From the NCBI GenBank assembly GCA_963764465.1, contig CAVXSO010000006.1:434001-498000 (forward strand): a DNA stretch of 64,000 nt, in the 5' to 3' direction. Within the stretch, counting starts at the first letter, position 1, and each line of letters opens with the position of its first letter. The stretch comes from JAJXXT01 sp963764465 (GTDB lineage Bacteria; Pseudomonadota; Alphaproteobacteria; Acetobacterales; Acetobacteraceae). A program made the position numbers and the translations under genes. Shown here one piece after another: positions 34,828 to 42,422 of this stretch. The notes under the pieces are model-generated. The model saw only the letters and a program-made list of their open reading frames with translations. It had not been told where the DNA came from and searched no databases.

Positions 34828-35071
34828 CGCCCCACCGCCTTCCGCAACGCCGCCGCGTCGCGCAAAACCGGTCCCGCCGCCCAGAGGCAATCGGTCGTCC
34901 AGCAGGTAGAGGTCGCCCAGCAGGTAGCGGTGCCTCCGCCACTGACCCCGAAACCCGCCTCGCCCGTCCCCTCCGTCCCGCCAAGCCAGGCCCAAATCCA
35001 AACGCCGAGGCCGCGGACACGGAAAACCCATTCCGTGAACTGTCGCCGTAATTCCGTAATGCAAGGGTTTC

Positions 35072-35674
35072 TTATGTGGTTTGGCAGGCGGCGGCGTCCG
35101 ACGCGGAGGGCGTCAAATAGCCGTATGTGTTGGCAACACGCTTCGAACGCCTGACATATGCCAGCCAGATCAACCATCCAATCGAGCTGCCTATCCACTG
35201 CCCAACCTCTGCTGCGTCAACAACGTTGCTGAAAACGGTTCCGAGCGGGGCGTTCAACTCGGCAGAGACACCGATCGCGGTGCAGCACCAAAAAAGCGGG
35301 AGAAAAATAATTTCCCACACTGTAATCAAGAGGACGATTGTGCGAAAGTTATTTGTCTTCATGAACAAAGCTACCACTACGGCCAGATGAGAGGCGACAA
35401 ATAGCGTGACGATCACGTAGGACACGGTAATGGTCACCGGAAGGTTCCGTCGTAGTGTTTCGGTTAGACCTGCCTCAATTTTCGGGTAGAGAGAGAGGGA
35501 AATAAGCATCCCCGTTATATAGACAATAGCGAGTAGGCACAGCCAGCCCCCTATTCCTTTTAGTTCGCCTGGATATTTCCGACGCGTGGTCCATTTGGTG
35601 ATTACGGGCAAACCAACATAAAGCCCAAGAATGATAAGAACAATCAGCCAATGCCACACGGAAAACGAACTCAT
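35072..35674 (-). CDS. DUF2569-type membrane protein
   Basis: A 200-residue protein with four predicted membrane helices (about residues 8-25, 43-62, 83-105 and 115-135) and a further hydrophobic C-terminal stretch. The KGIGGWLCLLAIVYITGMLISL segment is the start of the DUF2569 pattern; the function is unknown. The gene is clearly lower in GC than its surroundings and uses AT-rich codons, which suggests acquisition by transfer. GGGGA lies 9 bases upstream of the ATG. There is no operon partner. Confidence 0.75.
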   Translation of the reverse strand: MSSFSVWHWLIVLIILGLYVGLPVITKWTTRRKYPGELKGIGGWLCLLAIVYITGMLISLSLYPKIEAGLTETLRRNLPVTITVSYVIVTLFVASHLAVVVALFMKTNNFRTIVLLITVWEIIFLPLFWCCTAIGVSAELNAPLGTVFSNVVDAAEVGQWIGSSIGWLIWLAYVRRSKRVANTYGYLTPSASDAAACQTT

Positions 35675-35765
35675 ATAAAAATATCCCCACTTTGCCGTGC
35701 AATTGCGACCCGGGCGCTACTATACGCTGGTTGCGAACGCATCAGGCCCGTTTTCATGATTCCCC

Positions 35766-35795
35766 CCGTCGTTGTGTAACACAAATTTCTGACGG
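35766..35795. promoter_or_regulatory. Nested inverted repeats upstream of the DUF2569 gene
   Basis: An outer pair CCGTC/GACGG (35766-35770, 35791-35795) encloses a perfect palindrome TTGTG-TAA-CACAA (35772-35784). It lies about 100 bases upstream of the DUF2569 start and 50 bases beyond the end of the dehydrogenase gene. It could be an operator or a weak terminator of the latter. Confidence 0.35.
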
Positions 35796-35844
35796 ATGAT
35801 CGGTTGCCGTATCCGAGTTCCGGCGACACGGCACCGAACGCCCC

Positions 35845-36744
35845 CTACCCCTCCACCTTCCCCCGCAACGCCACCAACTCCCGCAGAAACCGATCCCGGC
35901 GCGCCGCGAGCGCATGCAAATCGCGCCCCGCCGCCTCCTCCGCGACACCCGCCACCAGCTTCGCCTGCAGCGCCGCATCGATCGTCGGCGTACCAAGATC
36001 GTCCCACCAGGTCTGCATCGCTGGCAGCAGGTGCGCGAGGAAATGCTGCATCCCGCCATCGCCGCCGGCGAGGTGAAACGTCAGGCTCGGTCCCATCAGC
36101 GCCCAGCGCAGCCCCGGCCCCTCGCTGATCGCGGCATCGACATCCGCCACACTCGCCACGCCCTCGGCCACGAGGTGCACCGCCTCGCGCCACAGCGCCG
36201 CCTGCAGCCGGTTCGCCACATGCCCCGGCACTTCCTTGCGGATATGAATCGGATATTTTCCCACCGCGCGGTAGAACTCCATCGTCGCCTCAACCGCCCC
36301 CTCATCCGCGCCCTCCCCGCTCACCACCTCCACCAGCGGCACCAGGTGCGGCGGGTTGAACGGGTGCCCGATCAGCACCCGCCCCGGATGCGCGCACCCC
36401 TCCCGCAGCTTCGAGACCAGCAGCCCGGAGCTCGAGGAGGCAATCGGCACGTCCGCCGCCAGCACCCGCGAAATCGCCGGTAGCAGCGCCAGCTTCACGT
36501 CGTAGCGTTCCGGCGCGCTCTCCTGCACGAAATCCGCCCCCTCCGCGGCGCGCACCGGGTCGTGGTCGAACACCAGCCTCCCCGTATCCGCCCCGATCCC
36601 CGCCGCCATCCGCGCGATCAGCGCCGGTGCTGCCGGCGAGGGGTCGCTCGCCTGCACCCGCAATCCGCGCCCCAGAAAATACGCCGCCCAGCTCGCCCCG
36701 ATCGTCCCGGCCCCGATCACCGCGACCGTCGTCACCTTGCGCAT
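35845..36744 (-). CDS. 3-hydroxyacyl-CoA dehydrogenase family protein (carnitine dehydrogenase/lambda-crystallin-like)
   Basis: A 299-residue NAD-dependent dehydrogenase. It has VAVIGAGTIGASWAAYFLGRGLRVQASDP at the N-terminus, VQESAPERYDVK, the catalytic His region GRVLIGHPFNPPHLVPLVEVV and the helical C-terminal domain VPGHVANRLQAALWREAVHLV. The single short C-terminal domain and the HPFNPPHLVPLVE motif match L-carnitine dehydrogenase and lambda-crystallin/L-gulonate 3-dehydrogenase more than beta-oxidation HADH. The substrate is undetermined. Confidence 0.85.
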   Translation of the reverse strand: MRKVTTVAVIGAGTIGASWAAYFLGRGLRVQASDPSPAAPALIARMAAGIGADTGRLVFDHDPVRAAEGADFVQESAPERYDVKLALLPAISRVLAADVPIASSSSGLLVSKLREGCAHPGRVLIGHPFNPPHLVPLVEVVSGEGADEGAVEATMEFYRAVGKYPIHIRKEVPGHVANRLQAALWREAVHLVAEGVASVADVDAAISEGPGLRWALMGPSLTFHLAGGDGGMQHFLAHLLPAMQTWWDDLGTPTIDAALQAKLVAGVAEEAAGRDLHALAARRDRFLRELVALRGKVEG

Positions 36745-36772
36745 GCACGTTTCTCCCTTTCGCGGGAGCAGC

Positions 36773-37612
36773 CTACCAGATCATCTGCGCCACCGCGCCA
36801 CCCGGCACCGCGCGCGCGCTCTCGAACCGCTCGCGCCACTCCGTCGTGCTCATGTAGCGCGGTGCCAGGAACCGGTAGGTGCGCTCCACCAGCGGCCAGT
36901 CATCGGCCCAGCTCCGGTCCCACGCATCCAGCGTCGGCGTCCAGGCCAGCCGGTTGCGATGCAGCACATCCCGCCCCGCCTGCATCGCCGGCAGCACCGC
37001 CTCCGGCGTGCGCAGCAGCACGCGCGTATCCACCCCATCCAGCGCGCCGAACCGCTCGCCAAGCCGCGCATCCGCCACCCGCGCCAGCCGCGCCACCTGT
37101 GCCGCACTCAGCGCCCGCTGGCTCTCGCCGCGATTCGCCCGCGCCAGTGCGTCGGTGCGTGCCCGAAACGCCGTGACGCGCTCGATCAGCGTGGCGCGCA
37201 GGCTCTCGACGGAGGCAAGCTCCTCGATCGCCGCCGCCACCGCAAGCGGCGAAACGCCCTCGCCCAGCGCCTCCTGCACCCGCAGCACCGCGCGCCGCTG
37301 CTGCTCGCGCGTGGGCTCGAAGCCGCCGCCGCCCAGCACCTCCCGCGGCAGCGCTTCGCCGGGCTTCAGCCCCGCGACATAGTCCAGCGCCTGCTCGACC
37401 AGCGCCAGCATGCGCCCGTCCCCGCTGTCCTCCGCGATGCCGAACTCCCGCCGCACCGCGCGCAGCGGCAGCACCGCCTCCTCGGCGCCCAGGCTCACCA
37501 CCATCGCCGGCATCCCGTCCTCGGCGCGCCGGAACAACACCGGGTGCAGGCTGCGGAACACCGCGTGCGTCAGCGCGATCCTCCGTTCGTCATCGCAACG
37601 TCTCGTCGGCAT
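36773..37612 (-). CDS. Hypothetical protein, 279 aa
   Basis: I do not recognise this family. The protein is soluble, rich in Arg, Ala and Glu, and largely helical by composition, with no signal peptide or membrane segment. Conserved-looking stretches are LHPVLFRRAEDGMPAMVVSLG near the start and the Trp-rich end LAWTPTLDAWDRSWADDW. Codon use matches its neighbours and the frame is long, so it is a real gene. The ATG at 37612 is preferred to a GTG 18 bases upstream. It is divergent from the EAL-domain gene. Confidence 0.7.
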   Translation of the reverse strand: MPTRRCDDERRIALTHAVFRSLHPVLFRRAEDGMPAMVVSLGAEEAVLPLRAVRREFGIAEDSGDGRMLALVEQALDYVAGLKPGEALPREVLGGGGFEPTREQQRRAVLRVQEALGEGVSPLAVAAAIEELASVESLRATLIERVTAFRARTDALARANRGESQRALSAAQVARLARVADARLGERFGALDGVDTRVLLRTPEAVLPAMQAGRDVLHRNRLAWTPTLDAWDRSWADDWPLVERTYRFLAPRYMSTTEWRERFESARAVPGGAVAQMIW

Positions 37613-37703
37613 GGTCGCAGGATCGTCCACGACGGTGAACGCAAGCCTAACGGCAACCGCCGCGCCTTCAGATTTTGTTCACCTCAGGCGCGCAGCGTGA
37701 GCC

Positions 37704-38453
37704 ATGCATCATCACGTGGGACCGATCTTGCCGCGCTCAGCCCCCCTGCCCCGACCCATGCCGCGAGACCTGCCGCCGAGGAACGCGCTTCCGCGCGACC
37801 TCCGCTTCCGCCTGCGCCTGCAACTCGGCCACGACCTCGCGACCGGCGAGCCCGTCACCGCCGAGGCCTGGCCAAGCTGGCTGCGCGCGGACCGCCCCTT
37901 CCCCGCCGCCGCCCTCCGCGACCACTTCATGGCGACCCACGCGCTGCTGCGCGCGGCGGCGGAACGGGCGAGCCAGGCCCGCGCCCTGCCGGTCTCCATC
38001 AACGCCGATGCCGCCACGCTCGCGGACGGCTCCCTCGCCGAGGCCGCTTCCAGCGCCATCGAGCAGACCGGCTGCCCGCCGGACCGCCTGCGCATCGAGA
38101 TCGCGGAGCCGGTGCTGGAAACCATGGACCCCGCGCCGCTCGCGGCACTCGGCCTCGGTCTCGTCGCGGACCATGTCGGCACCGGCGCGATGTCGCTGCG
38201 CCTGCTCGCCTCCCTGCCCCTCGCCGCGATCAAGCTGGATGCCTCGATGGTGCGCGAGATCGGCCAGAGCCCATCGCGTCAGGCGCTGGTCCAGGCGCTC
38301 GCCACCGTCGCCGCCATGCGCGGCATCACGCTCGCCGCCTGCGGCATCGAGGACGAGGCGGAGCGCGCGGCGCTGGCAGGCCTCGGCGTGCGCGCCGGCC
38401 AGGGCCCGTTCTTCGCCGCGCATCCGGCCCAGTTCCACGATGCGCCGGCCTGA
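37704..38453 (+). CDS. Degenerate EAL-domain protein
   Basis: A 249-residue, stand-alone EAL-fold protein. Comparison with the c-di-GMP phosphodiesterase motifs: EAL/ExLxR is AEAWPSW, the Asn strand is VSINADA, the DDFGTG loop is ADHVGTG (first Asp lost), KxDxxxV is KLDASMV (kept), and the ExVE motif is ACGIED (first Glu replaced by Cys). Loss of the loop Asp and this metal-binding Glu makes catalysis unlikely, so it may be a c-di-GMP or protein binder. The first about 30 residues are Pro/Arg-rich, and a later ATG is possible. Confidence 0.75.
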   Translation: MHHHVGPILPRSAPLPRPMPRDLPPRNALPRDLRFRLRLQLGHDLATGEPVTAEAWPSWLRADRPFPAAALRDHFMATHALLRAAAERASQARALPVSINADAATLADGSLAEAASSAIEQTGCPPDRLRIEIAEPVLETMDPAPLAALGLGLVADHVGTGAMSLRLLASLPLAAIKLDASMVREIGQSPSRQALVQALATVAAMRGITLAACGIEDEAERAALAGLGVRAGQGPFFAAHPAQFHDAPA

Positions 38454-38591
38454 CCCGCCGCAAACCGGGAGCCCCGCCCGGCGCCGCCGCTGGCCGCCCT
38501 GGCCGATGACCGTATCGTCATCGCGCCGACGCTTGCCCGGCCTCGGGGCCGCGGACCATAAACGGCGGCGCAACCACTTCTGCCCGAGACA

Positions 38592-39068
38592 TTGTACCTC
38601 CTGGCCCTCGTCGCGAGCCTCGTCTTCCCCGCCTGTGCCCGCAGTGGCATCGGCGGCCTGCCGCCGGCGCGCTACATCGATCCGGGGGCGATCGTAAGGC
38701 CGGCCACGCCCAACACCGCGCTCGCCGCCCCCGCCGGCTTCTCGCCCCGCCCGGATATCGAGACGCCGCTCTACAAGGTTCCGCCCGCCACGCTCTTCGC
38801 GGACCTGGAAAATCTCGCCGCCGCCCAGCCCCGCACCTACGTCCATGGCGTGTTCAACGGGCATTTCCAGGCGCAGTATGTGGTGCGCAGCGCCGCCTTC
38901 AACTTCCCCGATCTCGTCATGGCCCAGGTGCTGCCCGGCCCGGACAAGTCCAGCGCGCGCCTCGTGCTATGGTCGCGCAGCGTCTATGGCCGTTCCGATT
39001 TCGGCGTAAACAGGAAGCGCGTGCGCACCTGGCTCGCAGCACTCGCCACCGTCCCGCAAATCCCATAG
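38592..39068 (+). CDS. DUF1499 family protein
   Basis: A 158-residue protein. A short hydrophobic N-terminus (LYLLALVASLVFPACA) could be a lipoprotein or secretion signal. The DUF1499 core follows: YKVPPATLFADLENLAA, FQAQYVVRSAAFNFPDLVMAQVL and the diagnostic end SRSVYGRSDFGVNRKRVRTWL. The function is unknown. The start is unclear: TTG at 38592, with no strong ribosome-binding site. It lies 8 bases before the ABC transporter gene. Confidence 0.7.
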   Translation: MYLLALVASLVFPACARSGIGGLPPARYIDPGAIVRPATPNTALAAPAGFSPRPDIETPLYKVPPATLFADLENLAAAQPRTYVHGVFNGHFQAQYVVRSAAFNFPDLVMAQVLPGPDKSSARLVLWSRSVYGRSDFGVNRKRVRTWLAALATVPQIP

Positions 39069-39076
39069 GAGAACCG

Positions 39077-40813
39077 ATGCGCGGTCTCGCCACTCCCATC
39101 CGCGACGCCTGGCGCCTCTCGCGCCCCTATTTCGCGTCGGAGGAGAAATGGTTCGCCCGCGTCCTCCTCGGCATCATCATCGCCGCCAACCTGCTGCTGG
39201 TCGGCATCAATGTCTGGCTCAACGCCTGGAACCAGCAATTCTTCAACGCGCTGCAGCACAAGGACTGGCACGCCTTCATCCGCCTGCTGTTCCTCTACGA
39301 CACCAAGAGCGGCAGCTTCATGCCCGGCTTCTGCGAGCTGGTGACGATCTACATCGTCATCGCCGTCGCCCGCACCTACCTCAATCAGTGGCTTCAAATT
39401 CGCTGGCGCAGCTGGCTCACCCGCAAGCTCATGGACGAGTGGCTGGCGGACCGCGCCTATTACCGCATCTCGCTCACCGGCAACGACACCGACAACCCTG
39501 ACCAGCGCATCGCGGACGACCTGCGCAGCTTCGTGGGCGACACGCTGGCACTCGGCATCGACCTGCTCTCCAACATCGTCTCGCTGGCGAGCTTCCTCTC
39601 CATCCTCTGGATGCTGTCAGGCTCCATCACGGTCTTCGGCATCACGATCCCCGGCTACCTGGTCTGGGTGGCGCTGGTCTATTCCATCTTCGGCACCTGG
39701 ATCACCCACAGGATCGGCAAACCGCTCGTCGGCCTCAACTTCCAGCAGCAGCGCTACGAGGCGGATTTCCGTTTCGCCCTCGTGCGGCTGCGCGAGAACA
39801 CGGAAGGGGTCGCCCTCTATGGCGGCGAGACGGAGGAAAACCAGACGCTGCGCCAGCGCTTCCTCAACGTCGCCAACAATTGGTGGGCGATCATGCAGCG
39901 GATGAAGTGGCTCAACACCTTCGTCTACGGCTTCAACCAGATCGCCAACATCTTCCCCATCGTCGTCGTCGCCCCCGGCTACTTCTTCGGCAAGATGGAA
40001 CTCGGCACGCTCACGCGCTCGGCGGACGCGTTCGGCCAGGTGCAGGGCTCGATGTCCTGGTTCGTCGGCGCGTACACATCGCTGGCCTCGTGGCGCGCCA
40101 CCGTCGAGCGTCTCGTGGGCTTCCACCGTGCCGTCGTCGCCGCACGCGCCGCCTCCGGCAGCGGCCTCACGGCGCAGGAGGGCGCGGAGGGCTTCGCCAT
40201 CCGCGACGGCGTGATCCGCCTGCCCAATGGCCGCCCGCTCCTGGAAATAGCTGACTTCATCGTCCGCAAGGGCGACTCCCTGCTGCTCACCGGCGCCTCC
40301 GGCAGCGGCAAGTCCACCCTGTTCCGGGCACTTGCCGGCATCTGGCCCTTCGCGGAAGGCCGGCTGGAGCGTCCCGCCGCCCGCGCCCTGTTCCTGCCGC
40401 AGCGCCCCTACATCCCGCTCGGCACGCTGCGCCACGCCGTCACCTACCCCGCCGCCCCCAACGCGCACGACGACGCGGACATCGTCGCGGTGCTGGACGA
40501 TGTCGGCCTCGGCGCCCTCGTCGCGCACCTCGACGACACGGAGAACTGGACCCAGCACCTCTCCGGCGGCGAGCAGCAGCGCCTCGCCATCGCCCGCGCC
40601 CTGCTCGCCCGCCCCGACTACCTCTTTCTCGACGAGGCCACCGGCGCGCTCGACCCGGCGGCCGAGCAGGACCTCTACGCGCTCATGCGCGCGCGCCTGC
40701 CGGACGCCGCGATCGTCTCGATCGCGCATCGGCCCGCCCTCGCCGCCCTGCACGACCGCCAGCTCGACGTGCAGCGCGACCTCGGCGCCGGCCACAAGGT
40801 GGAGGCGGATTGA
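39077..40813 (+). CDS. SbmA/BacA-like ABC transporter (TM and ATPase fused)
   Basis: A 578-residue half-transporter. The N-terminal membrane domain (residues 1-320) has the SbmA/BacA-family pattern: FNALQHKDWHAFIRLL, WRSWLTRKLMDEWLADRAYYRI, NPDQRIADDLRSF and FRFALVRLRENTEGVALYGGE. The C-terminal ATPase has Walker A GASGSGKSTL, signature LSGGEQQRLAIARALL and Walker B YLFLDEATGALD. Unlike SbmA itself it carries an ATPase, like the BacA-related proteins of mycobacteria and YddA. The family imports peptides or cobalamin-like molecules. Start by TAGGAGA; the next gene begins 2 bases after its stop. Confidence 0.88.
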   Translation: MRGLATPIRDAWRLSRPYFASEEKWFARVLLGIIIAANLLLVGINVWLNAWNQQFFNALQHKDWHAFIRLLFLYDTKSGSFMPGFCELVTIYIVIAVARTYLNQWLQIRWRSWLTRKLMDEWLADRAYYRISLTGNDTDNPDQRIADDLRSFVGDTLALGIDLLSNIVSLASFLSILWMLSGSITVFGITIPGYLVWVALVYSIFGTWITHRIGKPLVGLNFQQQRYEADFRFALVRLRENTEGVALYGGETEENQTLRQRFLNVANNWWAIMQRMKWLNTFVYGFNQIANIFPIVVVAPGYFFGKMELGTLTRSADAFGQVQGSMSWFVGAYTSLASWRATVERLVGFHRAVVAARAASGSGLTAQEGAEGFAIRDGVIRLPNGRPLLEIADFIVRKGDSLLLTGASGSGKSTLFRALAGIWPFAEGRLERPAARALFLPQRPYIPLGTLRHAVTYPAAPNAHDDADIVAVLDDVGLGALVAHLDDTENWTQHLSGGEQQRLAIARALLARPDYLFLDEATGALDPAAEQDLYALMRARLPDAAIVSIAHRPALAALHDRQLDVQRDLGAGHKVEAD

Positions 40814-40815
40814 GC

Positions 40816-41694
40816 ATGGTCGCCCTTCACGCCGGCCGCCTCACGCTGGAACTGCGCCCGGACATCGGCGGCTCCATCTCGGAGTTCCGCCTGGACGGAA
40901 AACCCCTGATGCGGCCGACCAGTGCCGAGGCCATCGCCAGCCTCGGCGCGCGCGGCTGCGCCTCCTACCCGCTCGTGCCCTATTCCAACCGCCTCAAGGA
41001 CAATCGCTTCACCTTCGCCGGCCGCACCTACGATCTGCCCGCCACGCTCAACGGCCAGGCCATCCACGGCGTCGGCTGGCGCCGCCCCTGGCAGGTCATC
41101 GCCGCCGCCACGGACCGCGCGACCCTCGCCTACGAGCACGCGCCGGACGCAGACTGGCCCTTCGCCTTCCGCGCCGAGCAGCATTTCGCCCTCGCACCCG
41201 ACGGCCTCGCCTGCCGCTTCGTGGTCAGAAACCTCGCGCCGCACACCGCGCCCATGGGCTTCGGCCCGCACCCGTTCTTCGCCCGCCCGCCCGGAACCTC
41301 GCTGCGCTTCTCGGCCCGCCTGGTCTGGCAGCACGACGAAAAGAAGATCCCCACCCACGCAACGCCGGTCCCCGCCGCCTGGGATTTCGCCGCCGGCCGC
41401 GCGCTCGATGGCTTCGCGCTCGACCATTGCTTCTCGGACTGGGGCGGCCACGCCGAAATCGCCATGCCCTACGCACGCATCGGCATCACGGCCGACCCTT
41501 CGTTCCGCCATCTCATCGTCTTCATCCCCGAAGGCCGCGACTTCTTCGCGGTGGAACCCGTCACCAACCTCACCGACGGGCTGAACCGCATGCACAGCGA
41601 ACCCCAGGACGGCAGATCCATGAGCAACATCTTCCTGCTCGAGCCCGGCGAGCAGCGGGAGGCCGCGTTCCGCCTCGCGGTCACACCGGCATGA
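40816..41694 (+). CDS. Aldose 1-epimerase (possible sulfoquinovose mutarotase)
   Basis: A 292-residue galactose-mutarotase-fold protein: LRPDIGGSISEFRLDGKPLMRP, PLVPYSNRLKDNRFTFAG, catalytic-type histidines in QAIHGVGWRRPW and MGFGPHPFF, and a late VEPVTNLTDGLNRMH. It interconverts sugar anomers. It sits 2 bases behind the ABC gene and overlaps the dehydrogenase by 4 bases (ATGA), directly upstream of a YihQ-type sulfoquinovosidase. In E. coli the analogous gene yihR encodes a sulfoquinovose mutarotase. The sulfo-sugar substrate is inferred from context; a plain hexose epimerase is the alternative. Confidence 0.82.
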   Translation: MVALHAGRLTLELRPDIGGSISEFRLDGKPLMRPTSAEAIASLGARGCASYPLVPYSNRLKDNRFTFAGRTYDLPATLNGQAIHGVGWRRPWQVIAAATDRATLAYEHAPDADWPFAFRAEQHFALAPDGLACRFVVRNLAPHTAPMGFGPHPFFARPPGTSLRFSARLVWQHDEKKIPTHATPVPAAWDFAAGRALDGFALDHCFSDWGGHAEIAMPYARIGITADPSFRHLIVFIPEGRDFFAVEPVTNLTDGLNRMHSEPQDGRSMSNIFLLEPGEQREAAFRLAVTPA

Positions 41695-42422
41695 ACGCGA
41701 TCTATCCCTCGCTCGCCGGGAAACGCGTGCTCGTCACCGGCGGCGCCTCCGGCATCGGCGCCGATCTCGTCCGCGCCTTCGTGGGCCAGAAATCCCGCGT
41801 CGCCTTCCTCGACATCGACGACAAGTCCGCCGCCAACGCCCCGGCGGAGGCAATCTACCGCCACGTGGACCTCACGGACATCGCCGCCCTGCGCACCGCC
41901 ATCGACGAGCTCGGCCCGTTCGACATCCTCGTCAACAACGCCGCCCGCGACGACCGCCACGAGATGGCAAGCGTCGAGCCCGACTACTGGCACCGGGCGC
42001 TCGCGGTGAACCTCGACCATCAGTTCTTCGCCACCCAGCGTGTCGCCCCGGCGATGGCCGCGAACGGCGGTGGCGCCATCATCTTCACCAGCTCCGTCTC
42101 CTACAAGCGCGCGCGCCCGGGAATGGTCGCCTACACCACGGCCAAGGCCGCCATCGCCGGCCTCACCCGCACCATGGCGCGCGAGCTGGGTCCCCAGGGC
42201 ATCCGCGTCAACTGCATCGTGCCCGGCCCGATCCGCACGGAGCGCCAGGCCAGGCTCTGGCGCACGCCGCAGGCCGACGAGGAATTCCTCAAGCTCCAGG
42301 CCCTGAAATTCCATCTCGACGGCACCCATGTCGCCCGCGCCGCCCTCTTCCTCGCCTCGGACGAATCGTCCGGCATGACCGGCACGGAAATCATCGTCGA
42401 TGCCGGGGTGACGCTCAATTGA
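41691..42422 (+). CDS. Short-chain dehydrogenase/reductase (candidate sulfoquinovose 1-dehydrogenase)
   Basis: A 243-residue classical SDR: cofactor motif VLVTGGASGIGADLV, NNAARDD, catalytic Ser in FTSSVSYKR, YTTAK (Tyr-x-x-x-Lys), the PGPIRTE segment and the end SGMTGTEIIVDAGVTLN. The Asp in FLDIDD after the second strand favours NAD. It is overlapped at both ends by the epimerase and the sulfoquinovosidase genes. The sulfo-Entner-Doudoroff pathway of Pseudomonas putida SQ1 begins with an SDR-type sulfoquinovose dehydrogenase, so that role is plausible here, but it rests on gene context. Confidence 0.82.
   Translation: MNAIYPSLAGKRVLVTGGASGIGADLVRAFVGQKSRVAFLDIDDKSAANAPAEAIYRHVDLTDIAALRTAIDELGPFDILVNNAARDDRHEMASVEPDYWHRALAVNLDHQFFATQRVAPAMAANGGGAIIFTSSVSYKRARPGMVAYTTAKAAIAGLTRTMARELGPQGIRVNCIVPGPIRTERQARLWRTPQADEEFLKLQALKFHLDGTHVARAALFLASDESSGMTGTEIIVDAGVTLN

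Noticed and set aside
34899..34927. Repeated 11-mer CCAGCAGGTAG in the gap after the Fe-S dehydrogenase
   Set aside because: Only two short copies, no flanking structure and no further copies; not enough for a repeat element.
39077..40813. The SbmA/BacA-like ABC protein as a sulfoquinovose importer
   Set aside because: The family transports peptides and related molecules and lacks a sugar-binding receptor; adjacency alone does not support sugar uptake.
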